Source: Cohnella xylanilytica (GTDB taxonomy: Bacteria; Bacillota; Bacilli; Paenibacillales; Paenibacillaceae). Taken from it: a DNA stretch of 64,000 bases. Below the pieces are notes generated by a model. It saw only the letters and a list, made by a program, of their open reading frames with translations, was not told where the DNA came from and searched no databases. The stretch covers positions 1-64,000 of the forward strand of contig NZ_JACJVR010000005.1 of NCBI RefSeq assembly GCF_014212175.1, given 5' to 3'. The position numbers and the translations under genes were made by a program. This document shows positions 17,256-25,874 of the stretch, piece by piece; position 1 is the stretch's first letter, and each line of letters opens with the position of its first letter.

Positions 17256-18514
17256 ATTCTTGGCTCCATACTAGCAGCAACGCGTTTATCGTCGCCTTTT
17301 TCCTCTATTGCTTCTCGTTCATCGGTTACGCCGTCGCCGTCGCCGGCCGCCGCTGGAGCAACCGCGACCCGGAAGCCCATACGAAGCGCTGGGGGCGGAT
17401 CGCGTTCGCCCTCGCCATTCTGGGCTGGATCGCGCATCTGACCTTCTTCTTCACGCGCTGGAAGGGCGGAGGGCACATTCCGACGAGCAACATGTACGAG
17501 TTCATGACCTTCCTCGGCATGGCCATCATGTTCGCGTTCATCGTCGTCAACCTGATCTACAAGAATCCGCTCGTCGGCGCCTTCGCGACGCCGCTCGTCG
17601 TTATCATCATCGCCTACGCGTCCGTCTTCCCGTCCGAGGTGCAGCCTCTGATCCCGGCGCTCAACTCGATCTGGCTCAAGGTGCACGTTACGACGGCGGC
17701 TACGGGCGAAGCGTTCTTCGCGGTCGGCTTCGCCGCCGCGCTCGTCCAGCTGCTCCGGGTCGTCGACTTCTCCCGCACGGACAAGGCCGGCAAGCGCCAG
17801 CAGCGCTGGGTCGAAGGCGTGCTGTTCTTCATCATTATCGTCGTCGGCTTCCTCGTATCGGTGTTCGGCTTCCGGGCGGGAGGCTACCATGCCGAGTTCC
17901 GGCAGGAGCAGTTCCGCATCGACCAGCAGGGCAACGAGGTGTCCACGGTGGCGAAGGTCGAATACGGGCTGCCTCCGATCGTGAAGCCCTACAACAGCGA
18001 GACGCTGTCCATGGACTCGTTCCTCGGCGTCGACAAGCCGCTGTTCGAAGCTCCGTCCTGGATGAACGGCGTCAACGCGGGCCGCAAGCTCAACACGGTC
18101 ATCTGGTCGATCATCTCCGGCCTCATTCTGTACGGCCTGATCCGGCTCGTCCTTCGCAAGCCGCTGGCGGCGAAGATTCATCCGTACCTGGACGGCATCG
18201 ACCCGGAAGACCTGGACGAGATCAGCTATCGCGCGATCGCCATCGGGTTCCCGGTGTTCACGCTGGGAGCGCTGATCTTCGCGATGATCTGGGCGCAAAT
18301 CGCCTGGTCGCGCTTCTGGGGCTGGGACCCGAAGGAAGTGTGGGCGCTCATCACCTGGCTCTTCTACAGCGCTTATCTGCACCTTCGCCTATCCCGCGGC
18401 TGGCAGGGGACGCGTTCCGCCTGGCTCGCGGTTATCGGCTTCATCGTCGTTCTGTTCACGCTGATCGGCGTCAACCTGGTGATCGCCGGTCTGCATTCCT
18501 ACGCCGGCGTCTAA
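17252..18514 (+). CDS. resC: Cytochrome c biogenesis protein ResC (CcsA/CcsB family)
   Basis: Heme-handling membrane partner of ResB; 420 aa with about eight helices. The WWD-type heme-presentation loop is seen as WAQIAWSRFWGWDPKEVWALITW near residue 350, and conserved histidines lie in flanking loops (WLKVHVTTA, YLHLRLSRGW). Translation starts at TTG 17252, overlapping the resB stop, after CAGGAGGA. Confidence 0.95.
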   Translation: MNSWLHTSSNAFIVAFFLYCFSFIGYAVAVAGRRWSNRDPEAHTKRWGRIAFALAILGWIAHLTFFFTRWKGGGHIPTSNMYEFMTFLGMAIMFAFIVVNLIYKNPLVGAFATPLVVIIIAYASVFPSEVQPLIPALNSIWLKVHVTTAATGEAFFAVGFAAALVQLLRVVDFSRTDKAGKRQQRWVEGVLFFIIIVVGFLVSVFGFRAGGYHAEFRQEQFRIDQQGNEVSTVAKVEYGLPPIVKPYNSETLSMDSFLGVDKPLFEAPSWMNGVNAGRKLNTVIWSIISGLILYGLIRLVLRKPLAAKIHPYLDGIDPEDLDEISYRAIAIGFPVFTLGALIFAMIWAQIAWSRFWGWDPKEVWALITWLFYSAYLHLRLSRGWQGTRSAWLAVIGFIVVLFTLIGVNLVIAGLHSYAGV

Positions 18515-18580
18515 GCAGCGCGTGCGGATAGCGAGTGATCTTGTACCAACCAGCAGCCTTATACGAAGGAGTCGGTCGAA

Positions 18581-19297
18581 ATGAACGAAGTGGGCAACCG
18601 GATCTTGGTCGTCGACGACGAGGAGCGAATCCGTCGTCTGCTCCGCATGTATCTGGAGAAGGAAGGCTACGTCATCGAGGAAGCGGAAGACGGGGAGACC
18701 GCGCTGCGCAAGGCGCTGCAGACCGACTTCGACCTGATCGTCCTCGACCTGATGCTGCCGGGAATGGACGGCATCGAGGTGTGCACGCGCCTTCGCCAGA
18801 GCAAGGCGACTCCCGTCGTCATGCTCACCGCCAAGGGCGAAGAGGTCAACCGCGTGCAGGGCTTCGAGGTCGGCGCGGACGATTACGTCGTCAAGCCGTT
18901 CAGCCCGCGCGAGGTCATCTTCCGGATCAAGGCGATCCTTCGCCGTTCGTCGGCGACCGCCTTCCTGTCCAAGGACCTGGCGACGAGCAACAATATCGTG
19001 TTCCCGCATCTGGTCATCGAGCACGACGCGCACCGCGTGACGGCCGGGGGCCAGGAGGTCAATCTGACGCCGAAGGAATACGAGCTGCTGCACTATCTGG
19101 CGAGCTCCCCCGACAAGGTGTTCTCGCGCGAAGACTTGCTGAAGGACGTCTGGAACTACGACTTCTTCGGCGATCTCCGCACGGTGGACACCCACGTCAA
19201 GCGGCTCCGGGAGAAGCTGAACCGGGTGTCCGTCGAGGCGGCGTCGATGATCACGACCGTCTGGGGCGTCGGCTACAAGCTCGAGGTGGCGAAGTAA
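18581..19297 (+). CDS. resD: Response regulator ResD (OmpR family)
   Basis: Transcription factor for respiration and oxygen-limitation genes, phosphorylated by ResE. The receiver domain is at about residues 1-120 with phospho-acceptor in LIVLDLMLPGMDG (D55) and VVKPFSPRE (lysine of the switch). The winged-helix output domain is at about 140-236 (LTPKEYELLHYLA, VDTHVKRLREKL, TVWGVGYKLE). The length is 238 aa. It lies 66 bp after resC and 4 bp before resE. Confidence 0.95.
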   Translation: MNEVGNRILVVDDEERIRRLLRMYLEKEGYVIEEAEDGETALRKALQTDFDLIVLDLMLPGMDGIEVCTRLRQSKATPVVMLTAKGEEVNRVQGFEVGADDYVVKPFSPREVIFRIKAILRRSSATAFLSKDLATSNNIVFPHLVIEHDAHRVTAGGQEVNLTPKEYELLHYLASSPDKVFSREDLLKDVWNYDFFGDLRTVDTHVKRLREKLNRVSVEAASMITTVWGVGYKLEVAK

Positions 19298-19301
19298 GCG
19301 T

Positions 19302-20723
19302 ATGGCGATCTGGAGAAGCGTAGTCGGCAAGCTGTGGCTGACGATCATCGGACTCGTCGCCGTCGTCATCTCGACCATCGGGCTCTTCTTGCTCAATTAC
19401 ATCGATCTGACGTTCGTCGATGCGGGCAAGATCAAGCATCTATTCGTTTATTCGGGGGCTGTCGGCTTTTTGCTGACAACCTTTTTCGCTTTTTTCCTGC
19501 TGACCAAGATCACGCAGCCGCTCCGCGAGATGAAGGAAGCGGCGGACCAGATCGCGCAGGGCGATTACACGGCGCGCGTCGCCATCCGCTCGTCGGACGA
19601 GATCGGCGAGCTGGCGAACACGTTCAACGCAATGGGATCGGAGATCGACACGCTCATCCGCGCCTTGGAGCATGAACGCGACCATCTGAGCAGCGTCCTG
19701 CGGAGCATGACGGACGCGGTCATCTCGTTCAACAAGGAAGGCGGCGTCATTCTGACCAACCCTCAGGGCAAGAACCTGCTCGAGGAGTGGAATTCGGTCG
19801 ACTGGAGCGACTCGGACGCCGAGCGCAGGGGCGAAGTGCCGGGACCGCTGCTCGACACGTACCGGACCGTGATCCGCAGCGGAAGGGAATGGACGAACAA
19901 GATTCACGTGCAGAGCGAGGTGTACTCCGTCGTCATGACTCCGCTCGTGTCGTCGGACGGCATCCGGGGGGCGGTCGCGGTGCTGCGGGACGTCACCGAG
20001 GAATTCCGCGTGGAGAAGCTGCGTAAAGATTTCGTAGCGAACGTGTCGCACGAGATCCGGACGCCGCTGTCGATGGTGCAGGGATACAGCGAGGCGCTTA
20101 TGGACGATATCGCGGCGTCGCCGGAAGAGCGCAAGGAGCTCGTGCAGGTCATTCACGACGAATCGCTGCGGATGGGCCGTCTCGTCCGAGATCTGCTCGA
20201 TCTGGCCCGCATGGAGGCCGGCCACCTGGAGATGAACTACCAGGAGCTCGACGTGAACGCGCTGCTCGGCCGGGTATTCCGGAAGTTCTCCGCCCTGACG
20301 AAGGAGAGAGGCATCTCGCTGACCAAGTCGGAGGACCGGGACGATCTCGTTCTCGCGGCGGCGGACGGCGACCGTCTGGAGCAGGTCTTGACGAATCTGC
20401 TGGACAACGCCATCCGCCACACGCCGGCGGGAGCTTCTATCCGGATGACCGCGGAGAGAATCGGCGGCTCGCGGGGAGACGAGATCAGGCTGACGGTGGA
20501 GGACGAGGGCCAGGGCATACCGCAAGAAGATTTGCCGTACATCTTCGAGAGGTTCTACAAGGCCGACAAGGCGCGCAAGCGCGACCACAGCGGGGGAACG
20601 GGGCTGGGGCTCGCGATCGTCAAGAACCTGGTGGAGGCGCACGGGGGCAAAATCTCGGCCGCCAGCGAAGCGGGAAGCGGAACGAAGTTCACGATTTTGC
20701 TTCCCGTGAACGGCAGACGCTGA
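19302..20723 (+). CDS. resE: Sensor histidine kinase ResE
   Basis: Membrane kinase partner of ResD; 473 aa. There are two N-terminal helices (about residues 8-30 and 45-66) with a very short external loop, a HAMP domain (about 67-120), a PAS-like domain (about 125-230), and a dimerisation helix with the phospho-acceptor VSHEIRTPLSMVQGYSEAL (His near 250). The ATP-binding domain has LLDNAIRHT, DEGQGIP and GTGLGLAIVKNLVEAHGG. The short extracytoplasmic segment suggests that internal or membrane signals are sensed. Confidence 0.95.
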   Translation: MAIWRSVVGKLWLTIIGLVAVVISTIGLFLLNYIDLTFVDAGKIKHLFVYSGAVGFLLTTFFAFFLLTKITQPLREMKEAADQIAQGDYTARVAIRSSDEIGELANTFNAMGSEIDTLIRALEHERDHLSSVLRSMTDAVISFNKEGGVILTNPQGKNLLEEWNSVDWSDSDAERRGEVPGPLLDTYRTVIRSGREWTNKIHVQSEVYSVVMTPLVSSDGIRGAVAVLRDVTEEFRVEKLRKDFVANVSHEIRTPLSMVQGYSEALMDDIAASPEERKELVQVIHDESLRMGRLVRDLLDLARMEAGHLEMNYQELDVNALLGRVFRKFSALTKERGISLTKSEDRDDLVLAAADGDRLEQVLTNLLDNAIRHTPAGASIRMTAERIGGSRGDEIRLTVEDEGQGIPQEDLPYIFERFYKADKARKRDHSGGTGLGLAIVKNLVEAHGGKISAASEAGSGTKFTILLPVNGRR

Positions 20724-20772
20724 TATCGAATAGAAGACGAATCGATTATCGCAGAGGAACATCGGGATCGAC

Positions 20773-20795
20773 GCCCTCGGCCCAAGGCCGAGGGC
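20773..20795. repeat. Perfect 10-bp hairpin between resE and the MFS gene
   Basis: GCCCTCGGCC and GGCCGAGGGC are separated by CAA. No T-tract follows, so it is either a weak terminator of the res operon or an mRNA-stabilising hairpin. Confidence 0.6.
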
Positions 20796-20819
20796 TAACG
20801 CGATGAGGGGGAACGCCGC

Positions 20820-22058
20820 GTGAACTGGGGTAATCGCTTACATCGAACGGCCGAACGTTTGACGGGGGCTCTCGGCTTGAGCCGGGAAGCGTGCGTGTCG
20901 CTGTTCATTCACGGATGCTTCCAATTCGGGGCGTCCATGTCGGGGTTGTTCCTGAACTTATACTTATGGCGCTTGACCGGGGATTTATGGATTAACGGGG
21001 TATTCAATATCATCGTCTACGCAATGACTCCGATCGCGTTCGCTCTGGGAGGGTGGATCGCGAAGAGGATGGACCGAATGGTGACGTACCGGGTCGGCAT
21101 CGTTCTGATCGCGGCCTTTTATTTGGTCGTTATTTTCGCCCGGGACAGCGTCGCGGATTATTACCCGTTGTTCGCCACCTGCAACGGGCTCGCGCTCGGC
21201 CTCTATTGGATAGGCTACCTCGTGCTCATGTACGACGTGACCGATGCGAGAAGCCGAGGGAGGTACCTCGGCGTCAACATGATCGTGTTCAACTCGGCCG
21301 GGCTCGCCGGGCCGGCTCTGGCGGGCTACTTGATCGGCCTGTTCAAGGGGCTGCAAGGCTATATCGTCATGTTCGGCGTCGCCTGCTTCATGTTCCTGGT
21401 ATCCGCGGTATCCAGCACGCAGATCAAGAGGAAGAGCTCGCATCACCGGACGTATTATTTGAAGTTCGCGACGCCGATCATGAGACGCAACCGCATCTGG
21501 CTGCTCTCCTTGATCAGCTTCCTGATGCTCGGCGTGTTCCAAGGCATTATGCTGTTCCTGCCGAACATTCTGCTGTATCAGACGGTCGGCAGCGAGAGAT
21601 GGGTCGGCCTGCTGACGGTGTTCTTCTCGCTGCTCACGATCTCGATGGGCTTCCTTATCTCCAGACGGAGGGGAGAACGCTCCGTTCGCAGGGACGTACT
21701 CGTATCCGTCTTGCTGATCACCGCCGCGGCTTGCGCGCTGCTCGTCGAGATCCGGCTGTGGTCGGTGCTCGTCTTCATGATCGCGTTCTCGTTCCTGAAT
21801 CCGCTTACCGTCAACTCGCTGACCTTCTATTATTACCGACTGATGGACGATCTCCCGTTAAAAGGGCAATTCCGCATCGAGTCCGTGGTCGTTCGGGAGC
21901 TGTTCCTGAACGTGGGGCGCGTCATCTCGATCTTCACCCTCATCCGCTTCGCCGAGAACCCGGAGGCTTCTTCGCTTCCGGTCGTGCTCGTCGCGACGTC
22001 GGCGCTGCAATTCGTCATCGTCGGGCTGCTTCGCAAGTCGGAGCGGCTGCCTGCCTAG
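20820..22058 (+). CDS. MFS transporter of unknown substrate
   Basis: Twelve-helix major facilitator protein, 412 aa. The MFS signature loop between helices 2 and 3 is seen as GGWIAKRMDRMVTYR (about residues 76-90), and a second basic loop after helix 6 reads IKRKSSHHR. It has a GTG start after GATGAGGGGGA. The gene is absent from the equivalent place in B. subtilis as far as I recall. The neighbours (resE upstream, serA convergent downstream) do not suggest a substrate. Confidence 0.8.
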   Translation: MNWGNRLHRTAERLTGALGLSREACVSLFIHGCFQFGASMSGLFLNLYLWRLTGDLWINGVFNIIVYAMTPIAFALGGWIAKRMDRMVTYRVGIVLIAAFYLVVIFARDSVADYYPLFATCNGLALGLYWIGYLVLMYDVTDARSRGRYLGVNMIVFNSAGLAGPALAGYLIGLFKGLQGYIVMFGVACFMFLVSAVSSTQIKRKSSHHRTYYLKFATPIMRRNRIWLLSLISFLMLGVFQGIMLFLPNILLYQTVGSERWVGLLTVFFSLLTISMGFLISRRRGERSVRRDVLVSVLLITAAACALLVEIRLWSVLVFMIAFSFLNPLTVNSLTFYYYRLMDDLPLKGQFRIESVVVRELFLNVGRVISIFTLIRFAENPEASSLPVVLVATSALQFVIVGLLRKSERLPA

Positions 22059-22063
22059 ACGAA

Positions 22064-22093
22064 GCAAAAAGAACCGGCCGTCGGCCGGTTCTT
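22064..22093 (-). terminator. Terminator shared by serA and the MFS gene
   Basis: Twelve-pair stem AAGAACCGGCCG / CGGCCGGTTCTT with a one-base loop. The run of A on the left (22064-22068) gives a T-tract for transcription from serA on the minus strand; on the plus strand it can also stop the MFS transcript. Confidence 0.85.
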
Positions 22094-22121
22094 CGTGTTC
22101 CATGACGCGATTCCGTCAAGA

Positions 22122-23714
22122 TTATACCAATTGGATCTCCTTGGCGCTGACGAGATCCGTCAGGGCGGCCACTTGGGACAGCACTTCCTTCGGAACCGCC
22201 TTGTCGACGCCGAGGACCATGATCGCCGCTCCGCCGGCGAGCTTCCGGCCGACCTGCATCGTGGCGATGTTGACGTCGTTCGAGCCGAGGCACGTGCCGA
22301 CGCGGCCGATGATGCCCGGCTTGTCGTGGTGGGAGATCAGCAGGATGTGGCCTTCCGGCGAGACGTCCACCGGATATTGGTCGATCTGCGTGATGCGTTC
22401 GCCGAACCCGTTGAGCAGGGCGCCAGCGACGGTGCGCTCCTCCTTGCCGGTGCGCAGCGTGACGGAGACGAGGTTCGTGAAGCCCTTGCTCGCCTGGGAC
22501 TTGTTGACGACGATATTGACCCCGCGAGTCTTCGCCAGGTGCATCGCGTTAACGGCGTTGACTTGATCCGAACCGAGGTGGTGGGACAGGACGCCTTGCA
22601 CCACGTAGCGGGTCAGCGGCTGCGTGTCGACGTCCGCAAGCTCGCCGGAGTAGCCGACGACGATCTCCTTGACCGCTCCTTCGGCGGATTGCGCCGCGAA
22701 GCTGCCCAGCTTCCGTCCGAGCGTGAAGTACGGCTCCAGCTTGGACAGGACGTCGGCCGGGACCGGAGGCATGTTCACCGCGTTCTTGTAAGGCTCTCCG
22801 CGCAGAATGTGCAGGAGCTGCTCCGAGACGTCGATCGCTACGTTCTCCTGCGCTTCGACGGTCGAGGCGCCGAGGTGAGGGGTGACGATGATCTTCGGAT
22901 GCTTCAGGAACGGATGGTCCGGCTTCGGCGGCTCTTCCTCGAATACGTCGAACGCGGCTCCGGCGACGATGCCGGCGTCGATCGCTTCGACGAGAGCCTG
23001 CTCGTCGATGATGCCGCCGCGAGCGCAGTTCACGATGCGCACGCCCTTCTTGATCCGGGAGAACTGCTCCTTGCCGATCATGTGGCGGGTCTCCGGCGTG
23101 AGCGGGGTATGCACGGTGATGAAGTCGGCTTCGCGCACGACGTCGTCGACGGAGGCGAGGCGGACGCCGAGCTTCTCCGCGCGCTCTTCCGTCAGGAACG
23201 GGTCGTAGCCGAGCACCGTCATGCCGAACGCCTTGGCGCGGGCGGCCACTTCGCTGCCGATCCGGCCCATGCCGAGCACGCCCAGAACCTTGTTGCGCAG
23301 CTCGACGCCGACGAACGACTTGCGGTCCCATTCGCCGCCGACGGTCTTCAGGTAAGCTTGCGGAATGTGGCGGGCGAGCGCCATCATCATCGCGAAGGTA
23401 TGCTCGCAAGTCGTGATCGTGTTGCCGTCCGGAGCGTTGATGACGACGATCCCGCGCTTGGTGGCAGCTTCCAGATCGATGTTGTCGACGCCGACGCCGG
23501 CGCGTCCGATCACCTTCAGCTGCTTGCCGGCGGTCATGATGCGATCGGTGACGCGGGTCTGGCTGCGTACGAGAAGGGCGTCGTATTCGCCGATGATCGC
23601 GACGAGCTCGTCTTCGGACAGCCCCGTTTTCTTGTCGATGGAGATGTCGGACGCCTCCACCAGAAGAGAGATGCCCAGATCGCTGATCGGGTCCGATACC
23701 AACACTTTAAACAT
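22122..23714 (-). CDS. serA: D-3-phosphoglycerate dehydrogenase
   Basis: First committed enzyme of serine synthesis, oxidising 3-phosphoglycerate with NAD. Domains: split substrate-binding domain, NAD domain with GMGRIGSEVAARAKAFGM (about residues 147-164) and NCARGGIIDE, catalytic His in TPHLGAST (about residue 280), then an allosteric substrate-binding domain (about 320-450) and a C-terminal ACT domain (from about 452) that binds serine in this family. The length is 530 aa. It has its own promoter and a 5' leader with a possible attenuator hairpin. Confidence 0.96.
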   Translation of the reverse strand: MFKVLVSDPISDLGISLLVEASDISIDKKTGLSEDELVAIIGEYDALLVRSQTRVTDRIMTAGKQLKVIGRAGVGVDNIDLEAATKRGIVVINAPDGNTITTCEHTFAMMMALARHIPQAYLKTVGGEWDRKSFVGVELRNKVLGVLGMGRIGSEVAARAKAFGMTVLGYDPFLTEERAEKLGVRLASVDDVVREADFITVHTPLTPETRHMIGKEQFSRIKKGVRIVNCARGGIIDEQALVEAIDAGIVAGAAFDVFEEEPPKPDHPFLKHPKIIVTPHLGASTVEAQENVAIDVSEQLLHILRGEPYKNAVNMPPVPADVLSKLEPYFTLGRKLGSFAAQSAEGAVKEIVVGYSGELADVDTQPLTRYVVQGVLSHHLGSDQVNAVNAMHLAKTRGVNIVVNKSQASKGFTNLVSVTLRTGKEERTVAGALLNGFGERITQIDQYPVDVSPEGHILLISHHDKPGIIGRVGTCLGSNDVNIATMQVGRKLAGGAAIMVLGVDKAVPKEVLSQVAALTDLVSAKEIQLV

Positions 23715-23748
23715 GCAAGATCCCCCTAAACTTCATAAGTATAGAAAA

Positions 23749-23803
23749 CACCCTCAGCCTCCCCGTGTCCGCCGTCAGGCGAACGAACGGTGCGATGAGG
23801 GTG
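23749..23803 (-). promoter_or_regulatory. Terminator-like hairpin in the serA 5' leader
   Basis: On the minus strand CACCCTCA and TGAGGGTG can pair (positions 23796-23803 with 23749-23756) around an inner CGCC-GGCG stem, and are followed by TTTTC. It lies between the serA promoter and its ATG, so it may act as an attenuator. No T-box consensus was found. Confidence 0.4.
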
Positions 23804-23854
23804 ATGACGCCGAAAGATCGTCCTGTCTGATCCTGCGCTTCAATAACCTTTACT

Positions 23855-23883
23855 ATTTTATAGCAAGGGGACAGGCAAATCAA
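23855..23883 (-). promoter_or_regulatory. Sigma-A promoter of serA
   Basis: On the minus strand TTGATT (23883-23878), a 17-bp spacer and TAAAAT (23860-23855). The predicted leader is about 130 nt. Confidence 0.6.
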
Positions 23884-23931
23884 TGGTCAAAAAGCGACAA
23901 TACGTCGCCGGATCCGACGGATTCGCCTCTT

Positions 23932-24855
23932 TTACTTGTCCGGCGAGAAAAAGGGAAGCTGCGGAAGCAGCTGCTTCGCGTAGAAGCGATTCTTCAAGCT
24001 GAGGAAATCCCCGCTTCGGACCGCGTCCGTCCGGGTGAGCAGCTCGGCGATGGAGCCCATCGTCTTCAGCTTCATCTTCTCGGCTTGGCCGGAGGCGATG
24101 AAGCTGTCGATTCGAGCGGTCAGGTCGTGCGGCAGGAAGTCGCTCATCAGCGATTGCTCCTGCAGGTAGCGGGCCGTCAGCTCGTTCTTCGCCACGAGAG
24201 GGAGAATCTTCCACTGCGTCAAGCCGATCGTCGTCTTGTAATCGGAATCGAACGGAATGTCCATGTCGACGGAGGAGGCCCACTTGACCATCGAATCGTA
24301 ATAGCTCCGCTGGGCCGACAGGCCGTTCTTCAAGCCTTCCTTGTAGTAGGCGTCCCCCCGAATCTTGTTCAAGGCGATGCCGGCCGTGCCCTCGTTCGCC
24401 GACGCGACGTTCTCCGAGAACGCGGAGGCGTACAGCTTCAAGCTCTTCAGGTATTGGTCCTGCGCTTCCTTCAGAAGCGGAGAGACGGGATTCGTATAGG
24501 CCACTTTGACCGATGCGTATTTGCCCGTCGCGGCCTTGGCCAGCTCCTTCAGAGAAGAGGAGCGGTCGATCGAATCGTCGGCGAGCCACTTCTGCTGGGC
24601 GGCCTGCCAATCGGACATGAATTCACGATAAGGCAAAAATACGGTATGATAGAAGGATACGAGGTCTTGCAGCTGGTATGCGACGGCCGCGGCGGGAGAG
24701 GCGGATTCCGTCGGGGCGTCCTTCTCCTGCCTGGCTTCGGCCTGGGACGTTCCGACTTTGACTCCGTAGAAGAAGGCTCCTACCGCAACGATGAGCATGA
24801 AGAGAAAACCAAGAGCGAACATGAGATCAATGCGAGTTAGACGTTTTTCCATCAT
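23932..24855 (-). CDS. Unknown membrane-anchored extracytoplasmic protein
   Basis: Protein of 307 aa with one N-terminal membrane helix at about residues 10-31 (MFALGFLFMLIVAVGAFFYG), then an Ala/Glu/Ser linker and a largely helical soluble domain to the end. I do not recognise the family. The topology suggests an exported domain anchored by its N-terminus. AAGAGGAG precedes two adjacent ATG codons (24855 or 24852). It is transcribed towards serA but has its own spacing (217 bp), and diverges from the CPBP protease gene. Codon use resembles the neighbours. Confidence 0.75.
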   Translation of the reverse strand: MMEKRLTRIDLMFALGFLFMLIVAVGAFFYGVKVGTSQAEARQEKDAPTESASPAAAVAYQLQDLVSFYHTVFLPYREFMSDWQAAQQKWLADDSIDRSSSLKELAKAATGKYASVKVAYTNPVSPLLKEAQDQYLKSLKLYASAFSENVASANEGTAGIALNKIRGDAYYKEGLKNGLSAQRSYYDSMVKWASSVDMDIPFDSDYKTTIGLTQWKILPLVAKNELTARYLQEQSLMSDFLPHDLTARIDSFIASGQAEKMKLKTMGSIAELLTRTDAVRSGDFLSLKNRFYAKQLLPQLPFFSPDK

Positions 24856-24946
24856 AGACTCCTCTTTACGGTCGATTTGTTAGGTCTAGTATAGTGAATA
24901 ATGGAACATCTCAACAATATTAAAGTGATCGAAGCGCAGGGGGAAC

Positions 24947-25546
24947 ATGAGAAAATTCGACATTCGCAAGCTCAGGTTGCGCAAGCTGACGCTGGAAGAC
25001 ATGAACGACCGCCTGCTGCTCGTCAATCTGTATTTCACGCAGCTTATTACATTCATTATCGGTTTATTGTGGGTGATTTTACAGGGGAGAAACCCCATTT
25101 CTTTGTTCGAAATGCCCGATAGCCCCGGTTTTCTCGGATATGCCGTCGGATTGGCCGCGCTGGTCGTCTTGTTCGACCTCGCGATCTCCCGGTGGGTGCC
25201 GGAAGAGGCGATGGAGGACGGCGGAGTGAACGAGAGGATCTTCAAGACGCGGCCGATCTGGCACATCGCCCTCATCTGCCTCGTCGTCAGCGTCTGCGAG
25301 GAGCTTCTCTTCCGGGGCGCGATCCAGCACGCCATCGGCCCCTATTGGACGAGCATCGTGTTCGCCGCCATCCACGTGCGCTACTTGCGGCACTGGATTC
25401 CGACCGGCCTGGTGTTCGCCATCAGCTACGCGTTCGGCTGGATCTATATTTGGACCGATACGATCTGGGCGCCGGTCGTCGCCCATTTCCTGTTCGATCT
25501 CGTCATGGGACTCATTATCCGTTTACGGAGGGAATCGCAAGCATGA
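24947..25546 (+). CDS. CPBP (CAAX/ABI) family intramembrane metalloprotease
   Basis: Multi-pass membrane protein of 199 aa with the three family motifs: EELLFRG (E118, E119, R123), FAAIHVRY (H143) and HFLFD (H180, D184). These are the predicted zinc ligands and catalytic residues of Rce1-like glutamate/metal proteases. Four to five hydrophobic helices are visible. It corresponds in position to B. subtilis ypbD. Its stop overlaps the start of the next gene (ATGA), so the two are probably translationally coupled. The substrate is unknown. Confidence 0.88.
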   Translation: MRKFDIRKLRLRKLTLEDMNDRLLLVNLYFTQLITFIIGLLWVILQGRNPISLFEMPDSPGFLGYAVGLAALVVLFDLAISRWVPEEAMEDGGVNERIFKTRPIWHIALICLVVSVCEELLFRGAIQHAIGPYWTSIVFAAIHVRYLRHWIPTGLVFAISYAFGWIYIWTDTIWAPVVAHFLFDLVMGLIIRLRRESQA

Positions 25547-25839
25547 AAGAGGAAGACCGTTCCTCGGTGTGGGATCGCTTCATGGAAGCGAAGCGGCACG
25601 CGTTCGAGGAACCGGAAGGAGAGGACGCGGAGCCGGACGCTCCGCGGACGCTGGAGGAGCTGGAAGCGGCCATCGCCAAGGCGGCGGAGTCGTCCGGCAT
25701 TCCGGAGACGGGGATGCCCCCGCGGGCATCCGTCCATCCTTCGAGCCGCCGGAATTGGAGCCGTTGGTTTTACCGCGCGCTGGTCGTTCTGTTCGCGGCG
25801 CTGGTATCCGGCCTGTTCTGGTGGGGCAATCAGCAATAG
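25543..25839 (+). CDS. Small tail-anchored acidic protein coupled to the CPBP protease
   Basis: Protein of 98 aa with an acidic, mostly charged N-terminal 70 residues and a single C-terminal membrane helix (about residues 76-94, FYRALVVLFAALVSGLFWW). The short polar end (GNQQ) gives a tail-anchored topology with the acidic part in the cytoplasm. The start overlaps the protease stop codon. I do not recognise a family. The gene pairing makes it a candidate substrate or regulator of the protease (inference only). Confidence 0.75.
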   Translation: MKEEDRSSVWDRFMEAKRHAFEEPEGEDAEPDAPRTLEELEAAIAKAAESSGIPETGMPPRASVHPSSRRNWSRWFYRALVVLFAALVSGLFWWGNQQ

Positions 25840-25874
25840 TCTTCGGGCTCCGGCGTACCGGGCGAACGCGGCCT

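Noticed and set aside
22095-23729. Plus-strand open frame opposite serA
   Set aside because: SerA on the minus strand carries complete NAD, catalytic and ACT motifs; the opposite frame is a compositional shadow.
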